Source: an uncultured Clostridia bacterium
GTDB lineage: Bacteria > Bacillota > Clostridia > Christensenellales > Borkfalkiaceae
NCBI GenBank assembly: GCA_944327465.1
Contig: CALVHH010000007.1
Location: 20,026 to 84,025, forward strand
Reading direction: 5' to 3'
DNA: 64,000 nt
Within the stretch, counting starts at the first letter, position 1, and each line of letters starts with the position of its first letter. Of this stretch, positions 42,027 through 50,770 are shown piece by piece. The notes beneath the pieces are model-generated. The model saw only the letters and a program-made list of their open reading frames with translations, made no database searches and was not told where the DNA came from. Both the position numbers and the translations under genes were made by a program.

Positions 42027-43193
42027 TTACGCTACGAATACAATATTATAAGCCGCCTGCTGCAAAATATCGGCAACCGAGCCGTCCAATCCGTCCTCAA
42101 AGGTGCTTTCGCGAGGGTCGCAGCCCGTTATCGCAGCCGCGTGCACACAGGCAGCGAGGTAAGAACCTTCGTACGACGGGTGATGCAGATCGGCATCGTA
42201 CAAGTCTATCTGCGGATAGTTGTCGTATACATAGGTGAACGCCTCGCCAACAGAGGATACCGAAGCGCCTATCTCCTCGGCGGCGTTCCGATATGCCGTG
42301 CGCAGAGCCGCCTCCATATCGGCGATCGTGGTATATTTGCTGTTCAGCCCCGAAGGAAATCCCCATGTAGCGTACAAATATACGCTGCAATCGGTCTGGT
42401 ATTCGTCTATCTTGTCCTTCAGGGCGGAAGCTCCCGAAAGGAATCTGTTGTAATTATCTATTGGCAATGTACTCTGCTCCTGCAAAACGACGGCGTCGTA
42501 CTCCCCGGTGCTCAGCTTTTGCTCGACCATGGCGCCATATTCGTCGCCGGCATCGGCAAACTTTGCAAGCGTCCAGCTGCCGCAGGTGACCGAGTCGACC
42601 TCCACCACCGCCCCTGCGCCGTTGGCAACTGAGGCAAAGAGGGACGGAAGGTCGTTATAATAGGTAAAACTGTTGCCGATAAAAAGTACCCGCAATGTCT
42701 GCCAGACGGCGGGAACGCCGCCGAGCATGTGCCAATAATCGCCGACGGACGACGGCAGGTTTTGGGAATAGGTATAAACCGTACCGCCTTTGCTTGCCAC
42801 AGCGCCGTAGGAGCAGACCATTATGTTCGGATTGAACGCTTCGCTGCCTATGGCAGTCACGCTGTCGGGCAGGATTATATAGTCGACGTATGAACAGCCC
42901 GAAAACGTGTAGTCGCCAACGTAGGTTATGCCGTCGTCCAGCACTATCTCTGTCACTCTGCCCGCCCTTCCGTACCACGGGGTCTCGCTTTCCGACCGAT
43001 AGTCCGGCATTGCGCCGCTGCCCTTCACCGTCAGAAAATAGCCGTGATTGCCGTCGTCGGAAAATTCGGCAGATATCGTCTCGGTCAACTGCCACGAGTC
43101 AGCCTGTTCGCCTTCCGAGCAGCCGTAAAGCGCCCAAGATCCGCACACGGCAGCTATTATTGTGGTTAAAATTATCAAAACTCTCTTTATCAT
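42027..43193 (-). CDS. Lipoprotein with LRR (BspA-type) segment and SGNH/DUF4886-like hydrolase
   Basis: 388 aa. Signal-II peptide (lipobox LYGC, Cys25). Residues ~60-150 read as a BspA-like leucine-rich repeat (VTEIVLDDGITYVGDYTFSG, IILPDSVTAIGSEAFNPN). From ~165 an SGNH-type hydrolase starts: LFIGNSFTYYNDLPSLFASV (Ser in GNSFT), VVLQEQST, and the C-terminal D-x2-H in YDADLHHPSYEG. Such enzymes deacylate carbohydrates or lipids. First gene of the operon with the repeat lipoprotein and the membrane hydrolase. Confidence 0.8.
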   Translation of the reverse strand: MIKRVLIILTTIIAAVCGSWALYGCSEGEQADSWQLTETISAEFSDDGNHGYFLTVKGSGAMPDYRSESETPWYGRAGRVTEIVLDDGITYVGDYTFSGCSYVDYIILPDSVTAIGSEAFNPNIMVCSYGAVASKGGTVYTYSQNLPSSVGDYWHMLGGVPAVWQTLRVLFIGNSFTYYNDLPSLFASVANGAGAVVEVDSVTCGSWTLAKFADAGDEYGAMVEQKLSTGEYDAVVLQEQSTLPIDNYNRFLSGASALKDKIDEYQTDCSVYLYATWGFPSGLNSKYTTIADMEAALRTAYRNAAEEIGASVSSVGEAFTYVYDNYPQIDLYDADLHHPSYEGSYLAACVHAAAITGCDPRESTFEDGLDGSVADILQQAAYNIVFVA

Positions 43194-43280
43194 ATTGCCT
43201 CGCGTATGCAGTTAAGATTTATTGCATGGGCAAGCGGATGCTTGCCCATGCTGTTTTTATCGGGGATCAGATAAAAAATT

Positions 43281-44459
43281 TTATTCCTCTATCTTTGAAG
43301 CGCCTGTCTTGATTGCCGCCTCCGCCACCGCCGCGGCAACCGCCTCGTGAGCGGCCCTGTTCCACGCCTCGGGAAGAATATTTTCGCACGAAAGTTTATC
43401 TTCGGGCACGCAGTCGGCTATGGCACGCGAAGCCGCGAGCATCATCTCCGTATTGACGGTGCGGGCGCGCACGTCGAGAGCGCCGCGGAACAGACCGGGG
43501 AAGACGAGCACGTTGTTTATCTGATTGGGATACTGCGAAGAGCCGGTGCCGATTATGTAGGCGCCCGCTTCCTTTGCAAGCGCGGGGTCGATTTCGGGCA
43601 CCGGATTTGCCAGCGTAAAGAGCACCGATTTTTCCGCCATAGACGCCACCATCTCCCCTGTGATGCAGTTAGGGCCCGAAACGCCTATCAGCACGTCGGC
43701 GCCCTTCATGGCATCGGCGAGCTTGCCCTTCTCATGCTGCAGATTGGTCACCTTGGCTATCTCCTTCTGCGCGGGATTGAGGCTTTCGTCGCCCTCGCAC
43801 AGTATGCCGTTCAGACCGCACATGGTTATGTTTTTTACGCCGTACGCGAACAGAAATTTTGCAATGGCTATACCTGCGGCGCCGGGACCGTTGATGACCA
43901 CTTTTATATCTTCTTCATGCTTGCCCGCGAGCTTTAATGCGTTGCGCAGAGCTGCCGCCGTGACGATGGCAGTGCCGTGCTGGTCGTCATGGAATACCGG
44001 GATGTCGAGCTCTGCCTTCAGGCGCGTCTCCACTTCGAAACAACGGGGAGCGGATATATCCTCGAGGTTGATGCCCCCGAACGAGCCTGAGATGAGCTTG
44101 ACCGTCTTTATTATCTCCTCGGGGTCCTTCGACCTGATGCAGATGGGAAATGCGTCGACGTCGCCGAACGCCTTGAAGAGGGCGCATTTGCCCTCCATTA
44201 CGGGCATGCCCGCCTCTGGCCCAATGTCGCCGAGCCCGAGAATTGCCGTTCCGTCGGTTATCACCGCAACGGTGTTCCAGCGCCTTGTAAGTTCAAAACT
44301 CTTGTCCGGATCTGCCTGGATGGCAAGGCAGGGCTGGGCGACGCCCGGCGTATACGCCAGCGACAAATCATCGCGGCTTTCAACGGGCACGCGCACCTTT
44401 GTCTCTATTTTTCCCCGCCATTCGGCATGTTTTTTGAGCGATTCCTTTCTGTAATCCAT
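43281..44459 (-). CDS. NAD(P)-dependent malic enzyme
   Basis: 392 aa, the short bacterial form. Malate decarboxylation to pyruvate: VPVESRDDLSLAYTPGVAQP (catalytic Tyr), NTVAVITDGTAILGLGDIGP, EDISAPRCFEVETRL, FHDDQHGTAIVTAAAL and the Rossmann GPGAAGIAIAKFL are all conserved. Start ATG 44459 with CAGGAGGACAAA. Its promoter is interleaved with that of the divergent LysR gene. Confidence 0.95.
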   Translation of the reverse strand: MDYRKESLKKHAEWRGKIETKVRVPVESRDDLSLAYTPGVAQPCLAIQADPDKSFELTRRWNTVAVITDGTAILGLGDIGPEAGMPVMEGKCALFKAFGDVDAFPICIRSKDPEEIIKTVKLISGSFGGINLEDISAPRCFEVETRLKAELDIPVFHDDQHGTAIVTAAALRNALKLAGKHEEDIKVVINGPGAAGIAIAKFLFAYGVKNITMCGLNGILCEGDESLNPAQKEIAKVTNLQHEKGKLADAMKGADVLIGVSGPNCITGEMVASMAEKSVLFTLANPVPEIDPALAKEAGAYIIGTGSSQYPNQINNVLVFPGLFRGALDVRARTVNTEMMLAASRAIADCVPEDKLSCENILPEAWNRAAHEAVAAAVAEAAIKTGASKIEE

Positions 44460-44517
44460 TTTGTCCTCCTGATTTTTGGCAGTCAATAACATTTTTTAAT
44501 AATTTCTTTCATTTCTG

Positions 44518-44551
44518 TTTACATTATAATCCATAAATGCTATAATGTAAA
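44518..44551. promoter_or_regulatory. Fully overlapping face-to-face promoters in a palindrome
   Basis: TTTACATTATA (44518-44528), 12-bp spacer, TATAATGTAAA (44541-44551). Plus strand: TTTACA-N17-TATAAT for the LysR gene. Minus strand: the same TTTACA-N17-TATAAT for malic enzyme. Each -35 overlaps the opposite -10, so the two genes cannot be initiated at once; the palindrome may also be the LysR operator. Confidence 0.85.
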
Positions 44552-44609
44552 ATGATAATAAAATATAATAATCATAACAAAAATGCATGTCTGCATGCAG
44601 GAGAACGCT

Positions 44610-45503
44610 ATGAACTATGAATATTACAAAATTTTTTACTATGTAGGCAAGCACAAAAACATAACAAAGGCCGCCGCAGAAATGTATTCCAGCCAGCCCG
44701 CGGTCACACGCGCCATACAAAACCTTGAAAGCGAGCTGGGCTGCAGGCTGTTTACGCGCAACAAGTCGGGCGTGGAATTCACCTATGAGGGCAAAACGCT
44801 TTATGACTATGTGAGTATAGCGTTCAACCAGCTTATGAAGGGCGAGGACGAAGTGCGCCGCACCTTGGACGTAGAGACGGGCACGATATATATCGGAGCT
44901 TCGGTGACATCGCTGCACGAGTATCTGTTCGACTACCTGAATATTTTCCGCAAAAAGCACCCGCAGGTAAAGATAAAAATAAATACAGGCTCCAACAACA
45001 GCACCGTGGAGAGGTTGAACAGCGGCTTGGTAGACATTGCGTTCGTATCCACGCCGTGCAACATATCAAAGAATCTGCAGACCGTGCAGGTGCACGAATT
45101 CTGCGACATTCTCATCGCCGGGACAAAGTTTACATACCTCAGAGACAGAGTGCTGGAACTCAAAGATGTAGCCGACTACCCGTTTGTGACATTGAGGCAC
45201 AGCATGCAGCTGAGACAATTTCTGGATGATGTCTTTTCGCGCCACAATCTTGTAATAACGCCCGACGTCGAGGCAGACGGCGCCGACCTGCTCGTGCCGA
45301 TGATAAGCCACAACTTCGGTATAGGTTTTGTGCCGCAGTCCATGGCGAGCGCCGCCATCGACCGCGGAGAGGTGTTTGAAGTGCCCTTGAATTACACCAT
45401 GCCCAAGCGGCATATTTTTATGATAAGCGACCCCCGCCATCCCCACTCAAACGCTTCACGCGAGCTGCACAAGATGATCACGGAAAGCGTAAAGAAAAAA
45501 TAA
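44610..45503 (+). CDS. LysR-family transcriptional regulator
   Basis: 297 aa. N-terminal winged helix (YEYYKIFYYVGKHKNITKAA, YSSQPAVTRAIQNLESELGC) followed by a LysR substrate domain (~90-297). Start at ATG 44610 with GCAGGAGAACGCT. By position it most likely controls the malic enzyme gene and itself, perhaps in response to malate or a related acid; the effector is an inference. Confidence 0.93.
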   Translation: MNYEYYKIFYYVGKHKNITKAAAEMYSSQPAVTRAIQNLESELGCRLFTRNKSGVEFTYEGKTLYDYVSIAFNQLMKGEDEVRRTLDVETGTIYIGASVTSLHEYLFDYLNIFRKKHPQVKIKINTGSNNSTVERLNSGLVDIAFVSTPCNISKNLQTVQVHEFCDILIAGTKFTYLRDRVLELKDVADYPFVTLRHSMQLRQFLDDVFSRHNLVITPDVEADGADLLVPMISHNFGIGFVPQSMASAAIDRGEVFEVPLNYTMPKRHIFMISDPRHPHSNASRELHKMITESVKKK

Positions 45504-45505
45504 AT

Positions 45506-45557
45506 AGCTTGCGGGGCGCCGCGGCACAGTGCCGCGGCGCCCCGCAAGCTTATTTTT
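45506..45557. terminator. Bidirectional terminator between lysR and ppa
   Basis: ~21-bp stem AGCTTGCGGGGCGCCGCGGC / GCCGCGGCGCCCCGCAAGCT then TATTTTT on the plus strand. Confidence 0.88.
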
Positions 45558-46092
45558 ATCGGCTCTTGCAGTACTCTTCGTTATACCGCTCTATACACTT
45601 TTTGATTATTTCCAGCGCCTCAAATTTATGGCATATCTCCTTTACGGTCGTCGATTTATGCTCGAGCATCTTATACACTTCAAAAAAGTGCATCATCTCG
45701 TCAAATATGTGCGGCGGCAACTCCTTAATGTCGTAATAGTGCTTGAAATTCGGGTCGTGCAGAGGCACGGCTATTATCTTTTCGTCAAGCTCGCCGCCAT
45801 CGGTCATCTTTATAACGCCTATGGGCATGCAGGTGACAAGGGTCATTGGATATATGACTTCGTTGCACAAAATCAGCACATCCAAAGGGTCGCCGTCGTC
45901 GGCGAGCGTACGGGGAATAAATCCGTAATTTGCGGGATAGACGGTAGATGTGTACAACACCCTGTCCATGCGGAGCAGCCCCGTCTCCTTATCGAGTTCG
46001 TACTTTACTTTGCAGCCCTTGGGAATTTCCACAAGCGCTTCGAATTGGTTTACCGATATGCGCCGGGCGCTTATGTCGTGCCAGATATTCAT
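45556..46092 (-). CDS. ppa: Inorganic pyrophosphatase, family I
   Basis: 178 aa soluble pyrophosphatase. Signature DDGDPLDVLILC (three Asp that bind metal) plus VEIPKGCKVKYELDKETGLL and YPANYGFIPRTL. Start ATG 46092 (MNIWHDISARRI) with AGGGGGTACAA. Drives biosynthetic reactions by removing PPi. Confidence 0.96.
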   Translation of the reverse strand: MNIWHDISARRISVNQFEALVEIPKGCKVKYELDKETGLLRMDRVLYTSTVYPANYGFIPRTLADDGDPLDVLILCNEVIYPMTLVTCMPIGVIKMTDGGELDEKIIAVPLHDPNFKHYYDIKELPPHIFDEMMHFFEVYKMLEHKSTTVKEICHKFEALEIIKKCIERYNEEYCKSR

Positions 46093-46389
46093 TTGTACCC
46101 CCTTACTCTTCCCATATGAGGCATGCGGCCGCAATACGCGGACCGCATGCCCTCGGGGAGGAATATAATGATTCAAGAATGCGTTCTTTTAATATTATAT
46201 TATCATGAAAACGGCGTTTGTAAAATGACAATACAACATAACCGCCATAACCGACGCGCATAATCAGCCCGCCTATAAATGAAGATAAAGGTCCGGGCGG
46301 CGCAAAATGCGCCGCCCGACAATTGCACAAAAACATTTTTAACCAATTTTTGAGCTTCTTTTAAACGGCTGTTAAAAGCTCTCCTCTCT
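46093..46389. other. Intergenic region with a hairpin
   Basis: No gene. CGGGCGGCGCA / TGCGCCGCCCG at 46294-46318 has no U-run and could weakly end the minus-strand gene at 46390. Confidence 0.45.
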
Positions 46390-46833
46390 TCAGCCATGGT
46401 CGGCGGCGTCCTTTTCAGGCAGCCCGTCGCTATCTTCGCCGTCATCAAACTCGTACTCAAAATCCAAAAGAAGAACATCTACGTAATCGCCTTCTTTTAC
46501 CACATAATATCCATATTCTTTACCATAGTATTGGCTTACAGTTTCCTGACTGTTTTCAAGAATCTGGCTCGGGATTACCTGTGTTAGTTCGGGGATAGAT
46601 GTTCCGATTGAAGCAGATTTTACCTCATTAGAAAAAGTTTGAATATTTTTGTATGATTCACTCCCGTCGCTGCAAAGTAAAAAATCGCTTTCCGTATATT
46701 TCTCATCTGAAAAATATGCTTTACTGTCTGCATATGCAGATACATTTGTCGTAAACCCCATAAGGGCAAATGCACTCAATAGCATGACCATAGCAATGAG
46801 TAAAGATAATACAACTTTTTTCGTTTTTATCAT
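46390..46833 (-). CDS. Small secreted protein of unknown function
   Basis: 147 aa. Signal peptide (KKVVLSLLIAMVMLLSAFAL, cleavage near VSAYA-DS). Mature part is acidic, ends FEYEFDDGEDSDGLPEKD. AAAGGAGAACTGTT upstream of the ATG. No recognised domain. 18 bp from the preceding lipoprotein gene, so the two are probably one operon; both are A+T-richer than the core genes. Confidence 0.62.
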   Translation of the reverse strand: MIKTKKVVLSLLIAMVMLLSAFALMGFTTNVSAYADSKAYFSDEKYTESDFLLCSDGSESYKNIQTFSNEVKSASIGTSIPELTQVIPSQILENSQETVSQYYGKEYGYYVVKEGDYVDVLLLDFEYEFDDGEDSDGLPEKDAADHG

Positions 46834-46851
46834 AACAGTTCTCCTTTATTT

Positions 46852-47328
46852 TTATATTACTTCTATAAATAAATATATTGATCTGAAGTACCATAAATCA
46901 GAGGTTGAATCAGCATATATGGTAACACAATATTTCCCAATCTCTTTTACAGGTCCCGTATATGATTGATTTAATCCGCCCGGAGGACAATATGTCATTC
47001 CTTTTCCAAATACATTTGCGCCTTCGCCGCTGGGCGAAAACCATTTGTCGCTCCAACGCGGGTGATCGGGCAGGTTGTAACTATCCACCCAATAAGTGCG
47101 TTCTATACCGTCGTAGGGTATGGTGACGTGCTTTTCATCTTCGCCTACGGGGAAAGTATATGTGCTCCCGTCGCTGCACGCGACGCGGATAGCCACGTCG
47201 TATTTTGTTTCGCCCTCGGTTTGTTCGCCACAGGCGGTAAACGCCGCACAGGGCGTTACGCACAAAAACAATGCGGCAAACAAGATAAAAATTCTTTTTA
47301 ATTGACCAATACATTTTTTTCTTTCCAT
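46852..47328 (-). CDS. Small lipoprotein of unknown function
   Basis: 158 aa from ATG 47328 after AAGGAGTTATTT. Lipobox FTAC (Cys33) after a hydrophobic segment. Mature part has YDVAIRVACSDGSTYTFPVG, YDGIERTYWVDSYNLPDHPR and YCVTIYADS, a beta-rich pattern like an Ig-type surface domain. Family not recognised. Confidence 0.65.
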   Translation of the reverse strand: MERKKCIGQLKRIFILFAALFLCVTPCAAFTACGEQTEGETKYDVAIRVACSDGSTYTFPVGEDEKHVTIPYDGIERTYWVDSYNLPDHPRWSDKWFSPSGEGANVFGKGMTYCPPGGLNQSYTGPVKEIGKYCVTIYADSTSDLWYFRSIYLFIEVI

Positions 47329-48006
47329 AAATAACTCCTTAAAAAAGCATTTTTTGATCATAGTCAGCTTTCACTATAATTAAAATTATACAATCAACTT
47401 GTAAAAAAATCTGTTATATCTTGTAACAATCTTGTAAAAAATTTATATGATATGTAATATTTATGTTACAAATGAAAACAGCTTACTGATAATTTTATAA
47501 TAAATGACTCATTTCCTCCCTGAAATTAACAAACTTAATTCAGGCAAGCCTGTACCCTAATCGTCAATATTGTCCTATGATATAACGCAATCGTAACGCG
47601 TGAATGAGAGTTTGCGCGTAAACGCAAAATGCCCGTATCGGTGAAAGAAACGAGGGATTGAAGTCTGTTCCCATTGCTTTATGCAGCTTGTTACTGTTCG
47701 GCTATATGGCTTTAACGTACTTATTCAGCCGGCGGCTATCGGCCGCAAAGGCGGCATTTTGCAAAACAAAAAACGGCTGTTTTTTGATAGGTGAAAAAGT
47801 TATGCCCCAATCATGCCCCAAGGCTGATTCAGCCGAAAATACTATAAATTTACGCTCTGAACTTTCCCAAATACATACATTTATACGATACGGGCGGGCT
47901 GCCGAATGGCAGCCCGCCCGCTTTATTTGTCTTATCATCGGCTAAACATGAAAACGCATGCCGATATTCACAGCCCAAAAGCTTTTAATGTTGATATATG
48001 TGCGCC
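47329..48006. other. A+T-rich gap, possible decayed sequence
   Basis: About 680 bp with no convincing gene. A short open stretch at 47650-47800 has no ribosome binding site. A plus-oriented hairpin CGGGCGGGCTGCC / GGCAGCCCGCCCG with CTTTATTT lies at 47891-47928 and may be the terminator region between here and the uronide operon. Confidence 0.45.
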
Positions 48007-48855
48007 TTAAACGCCCGAATAGGACGAGAAACCGCCGTCGATGGGTATGCACACGCCGGTGACGAATCCCGCCGCGGCGGAGCTGATGAGAAAGAGCGTT
48101 GCGCCGACGAGGTCGTCCACCTCGCCGAACCTGCCCATGGGCGTTGCGGCGAGTATTTTACCCGTCCTCTGCGTAGGGGTGCCATCGGCATTCCACAACA
48201 GCTGCGCGTTCTGTTTGGTGGAAAAAAAGCCGGGCGCTATGGCATTGACCCTTATGCCTATGTGCGAAAAGTGCACGGCAAGCCACTGCGTGAAGTTGGA
48301 CACCGCCGCCTTTGCGCCCGAGTATGCGGGTATTTTGGTGAGAGGAGTATAGGCGTTCATGGATGAGATATTGAGGATATTGCATCCCTCCCTGCCGACC
48401 ATGTCCTGCGAGAACACCTGCGTGGGCAGAAGCGTGCCGATGAAGTTTAAGTTGAACACGAACTCCACGCCCGACTGGTCGAGGTCAAAAAAGGTCTTTA
48501 TTCCCTTAGTTGCGTCGTCGAGCTCGGCGTATTCGTTATCTGTTGTAGCCTTGGGATTGTTGCCTCCCGCGCCGTTTATCAAAATGTCGCACTTGCCGAA
48601 CTCCTTGAGCACGGCTTCGCGGCACTTTTTAAGCGAATCCTTGATGAGCACATTGGCTTCGAATCCCTTGGCAGTGTAGCCCTCGGCGTTGAGCTCGTCG
48701 GCAAACTGCCGTGCCTTTGCCTCATCCCTGTCCAAAATTGCCACCTTGGCGCCGCACTGCGCTATTGCACGCGAGAGGTGCGAACAGATGACGCCCGCCG
48801 CGCCGGTAATAACTACTACTTTGTCCTTTAAATCTATTGTGAAAGGTAACTGCAT
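48007..48855 (-). CDS. SDR oxidoreductase, D-fructuronate (mannonate) reductase type
   Basis: 282 aa. Rossmann TGAAGVICSHLSRA (a variant of TGxxxGIG), NGAGGN, catalytic Ser in NISSMNAYTPL and Y-x3-K in PAYSGAKAAVSNF. C-terminal RFGEVDDLVGATLFLISSAA and GVCIPIDGGFSSYSGV match the SDR that replaces UxuB in many Bacillota next to uxuA. It would reduce fructuronate to mannonate with NADH. Start ATG 48855 with GGGAGGATAAAATC. Last gene of the uronide operon. Confidence 0.88.
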   Translation of the reverse strand: MQLPFTIDLKDKVVVITGAAGVICSHLSRAIAQCGAKVAILDRDEAKARQFADELNAEGYTAKGFEANVLIKDSLKKCREAVLKEFGKCDILINGAGGNNPKATTDNEYAELDDATKGIKTFFDLDQSGVEFVFNLNFIGTLLPTQVFSQDMVGREGCNILNISSMNAYTPLTKIPAYSGAKAAVSNFTQWLAVHFSHIGIRVNAIAPGFFSTKQNAQLLWNADGTPTQRTGKILAATPMGRFGEVDDLVGATLFLISSAAAGFVTGVCIPIDGGFSSYSGV

Positions 48856-48871
48856 GATTTTATCCTCCCGA

Positions 48872-49915
48872 TTATTTTGCACTTTTTATATCCTTTTCAA
48901 CGGCTTCGAACAGCCCGCAGAGATATGCCGCGCCGAGCGCCCTGTCGTAGAGACCGTAGCCGGGCTTTGCGTCCTCACCCCAGATATTCCTGCCGTGATC
49001 GGGGCGGAGATAGCCGTTGAATCCGTTTTTGACGAGCGCCTTTACTATACCGTAGATATCGACATTGCCGCACGCCGTCTGGTGACCGTTTTCAAAGAAG
49101 TCGGTATCCGATGTATATTTGAGCTGCCTTAAGTGCGCAAAGTATATGCGCTCCGCATATTTGCCTGCCATCTTTACGAGGTCGTTGAACCTTCCTGCGC
49201 CGAGCGAGCCGGTGCAGAATGTAATGCCGTTATGGGGATCGGGAACGGCTGCGAACAGCCTGTCGTAGTCCTCTTCCCTGCCCACTATTCTTGGCAAACC
49301 GAAGATATCCCAGGGAGGATCGTCGGGGTGGACGGCGAGATTGACGTCCGCCTCATCGCAGGCGGGCATTACGGCTTTAAGGAAGTAGACGTAATTTTCG
49401 AACAGCTTTTCGTGCGTCATCCCCTCATATTCATTTAAAAGCCCGTTTAACTCTTCGGTGGTGTAGCTCTCATCCCAGCCGGGCAGGCGAAGGTTGTGCT
49501 TATCCAGCTTTGCGAAGTCTGATTCGCTATAAGAAAGGGACGTAGACCCGTCAATATGCCTGAAATACAGGTTGGTGCGGAACCAGTCGAACACCGGCAT
49601 GAAGTTGTAGCAAATGCACTTTACCCCCGCCTTGCCGCAGTTGATTATGTTCTGCTTATATGCCTCGATATACCTGTCGCGCGTGGGTTTGCCCAGCTTT
49701 ATATCCTCGTGCACGGGCACCGATTCTATTACTTCCATCTCAAGCCCGGCATCGGAGCACAATTTTTTTAAACGCAGCAATTTTTCGAGCGGCCACACCG
49801 CACCCACGGGTTCATCGTACACTGCCGTGACGACACCCGTCATGCCCTGTATCTGCTTTATGTAATTTAAAGGTATGCAGTCCTTTTCGCCATACCAGCG
49901 GAATGTCATTTTCAT
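48872..49915 (-). CDS. uxuA: Mannonate dehydratase
   Basis: 347 aa. Starts MKMTFRWYGEKDCIPLNYIK, typical of UxuA, with CICYNFMPVFDWFRTNL, NLAVHPDDPPWDIFGLPRIV, FCTGSLGAG and RPDHGRNIWGE (metal and substrate residues His/Cys/Asp). It converts D-mannonate to 2-keto-3-deoxygluconate. Kinase and aldolase for KDG are not in the window. Start ATG 49915, AGGGGAC 11 bp upstream. Confidence 0.96.
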   Translation of the reverse strand: MKMTFRWYGEKDCIPLNYIKQIQGMTGVVTAVYDEPVGAVWPLEKLLRLKKLCSDAGLEMEVIESVPVHEDIKLGKPTRDRYIEAYKQNIINCGKAGVKCICYNFMPVFDWFRTNLYFRHIDGSTSLSYSESDFAKLDKHNLRLPGWDESYTTEELNGLLNEYEGMTHEKLFENYVYFLKAVMPACDEADVNLAVHPDDPPWDIFGLPRIVGREEDYDRLFAAVPDPHNGITFCTGSLGAGRFNDLVKMAGKYAERIYFAHLRQLKYTSDTDFFENGHQTACGNVDIYGIVKALVKNGFNGYLRPDHGRNIWGEDAKPGYGLYDRALGAAYLCGLFEAVEKDIKSAK

Positions 49916-49937
49916 ATATGTCGTCCCCTTTTTGATA

Positions 49938-50768
49938 TTATGCATTGAGATTTTTATAGAACGCCGACTTTAATTCTTCGAGCCGACTGCCGGCGCCGTC
50001 TGCGATAAACTGCGCAAGCATGTCGTTCAACCCGTCCCAGCTCTCCTTTTCCCTGCCTACGAGTATGGGATAGAACGCCACGCCGTTGCTTTGGGCGGCG
50101 TTGAGGTCGCCGGGGGCGTCCCCCACCATGACCGCCTTTGAACGGTCATAGCCCTTTTTTATGAGTTCGGCTATACAGTGCGCCTTGGAGCCGTCCTGTT
50201 GAGTGGCGACCGCGTCGGTGAACGCCAGAAGACCGCAGCGCTCCCATTCTTCGGTGACGGCAGCATAGTTTGCCGAAGATACTATGGCGATATCGAAGCG
50301 CTTGCCTGCCGCCATGAGAGCTTCGGCTGCGCCTTTAAATGGTACTTTTACGTCTTCCGGCAGTGCCGCTATGCCGCGGTTGACCGCCCTTGACCATTCG
50401 TACGCCAATTGGAAGACGCGGTTGCCGTTCCTTTGCCACTCTCTTAAAACTGCATTTTCGGACAGCTCCTTTGCAGAGCGCGTCCAACTTTCGAACGCCT
50501 TTATATCGTCGTCGTTGGGATACAGCTCACGCGAAAGGCGGGCAAATCCCAAAAAGCGGTTAATGCCGCGCGTAAGTTCGAACAGGTTTATATCGTTCCA
50601 TCTTTTGAGAACCGCATCCGCACCCTCGGTTATGCCCCACGCCCGGACAAAACAGGGTCCGAAGCACCTGAAGTGCTTTATGTTCATGGTATCCATGGCA
50701 CAGCCGTCGGAATCGACGCACAGAAGGTATTCCCTCCGTTTTTTAAAATCATTTAACGAGGTCGCCAT
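49938..50768 (-). CDS. HAD-superfamily hydrolase
   Basis: 276 aa. Motif I LCVDSDGCAMDT (D-x-D), motif II IVSSANY, motif III K-x18-MVGDAPGDLNAAQ. A helical cap domain lies between residues ~30 and 150. Substrate not predictable; position between the glucuronidase and UxuA suggests a sugar phosphate or phosphorylated uronide released during breakdown. Starts 2 bp after the glucuronidase stop, so coupled. Confidence 0.88.
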   Translation of the reverse strand: MATSLNDFKKRREYLLCVDSDGCAMDTMNIKHFRCFGPCFVRAWGITEGADAVLKRWNDINLFELTRGINRFLGFARLSRELYPNDDDIKAFESWTRSAKELSENAVLREWQRNGNRVFQLAYEWSRAVNRGIAALPEDVKVPFKGAAEALMAAGKRFDIAIVSSANYAAVTEEWERCGLLAFTDAVATQQDGSKAHCIAELIKKGYDRSKAVMVGDAPGDLNAAQSNGVAFYPILVGREKESWDGLNDMLAQFIADGAGSRLEELKSAFYKNLNA

Positions 50769-50770
50769 GT

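Noticed and set aside
47650-47945. Open frame of 95 codons in the A+T-rich gap
   Set aside because: No ribosome binding site, unusual composition and no recognisable domain; it may be a decayed fragment but cannot be supported as a gene.
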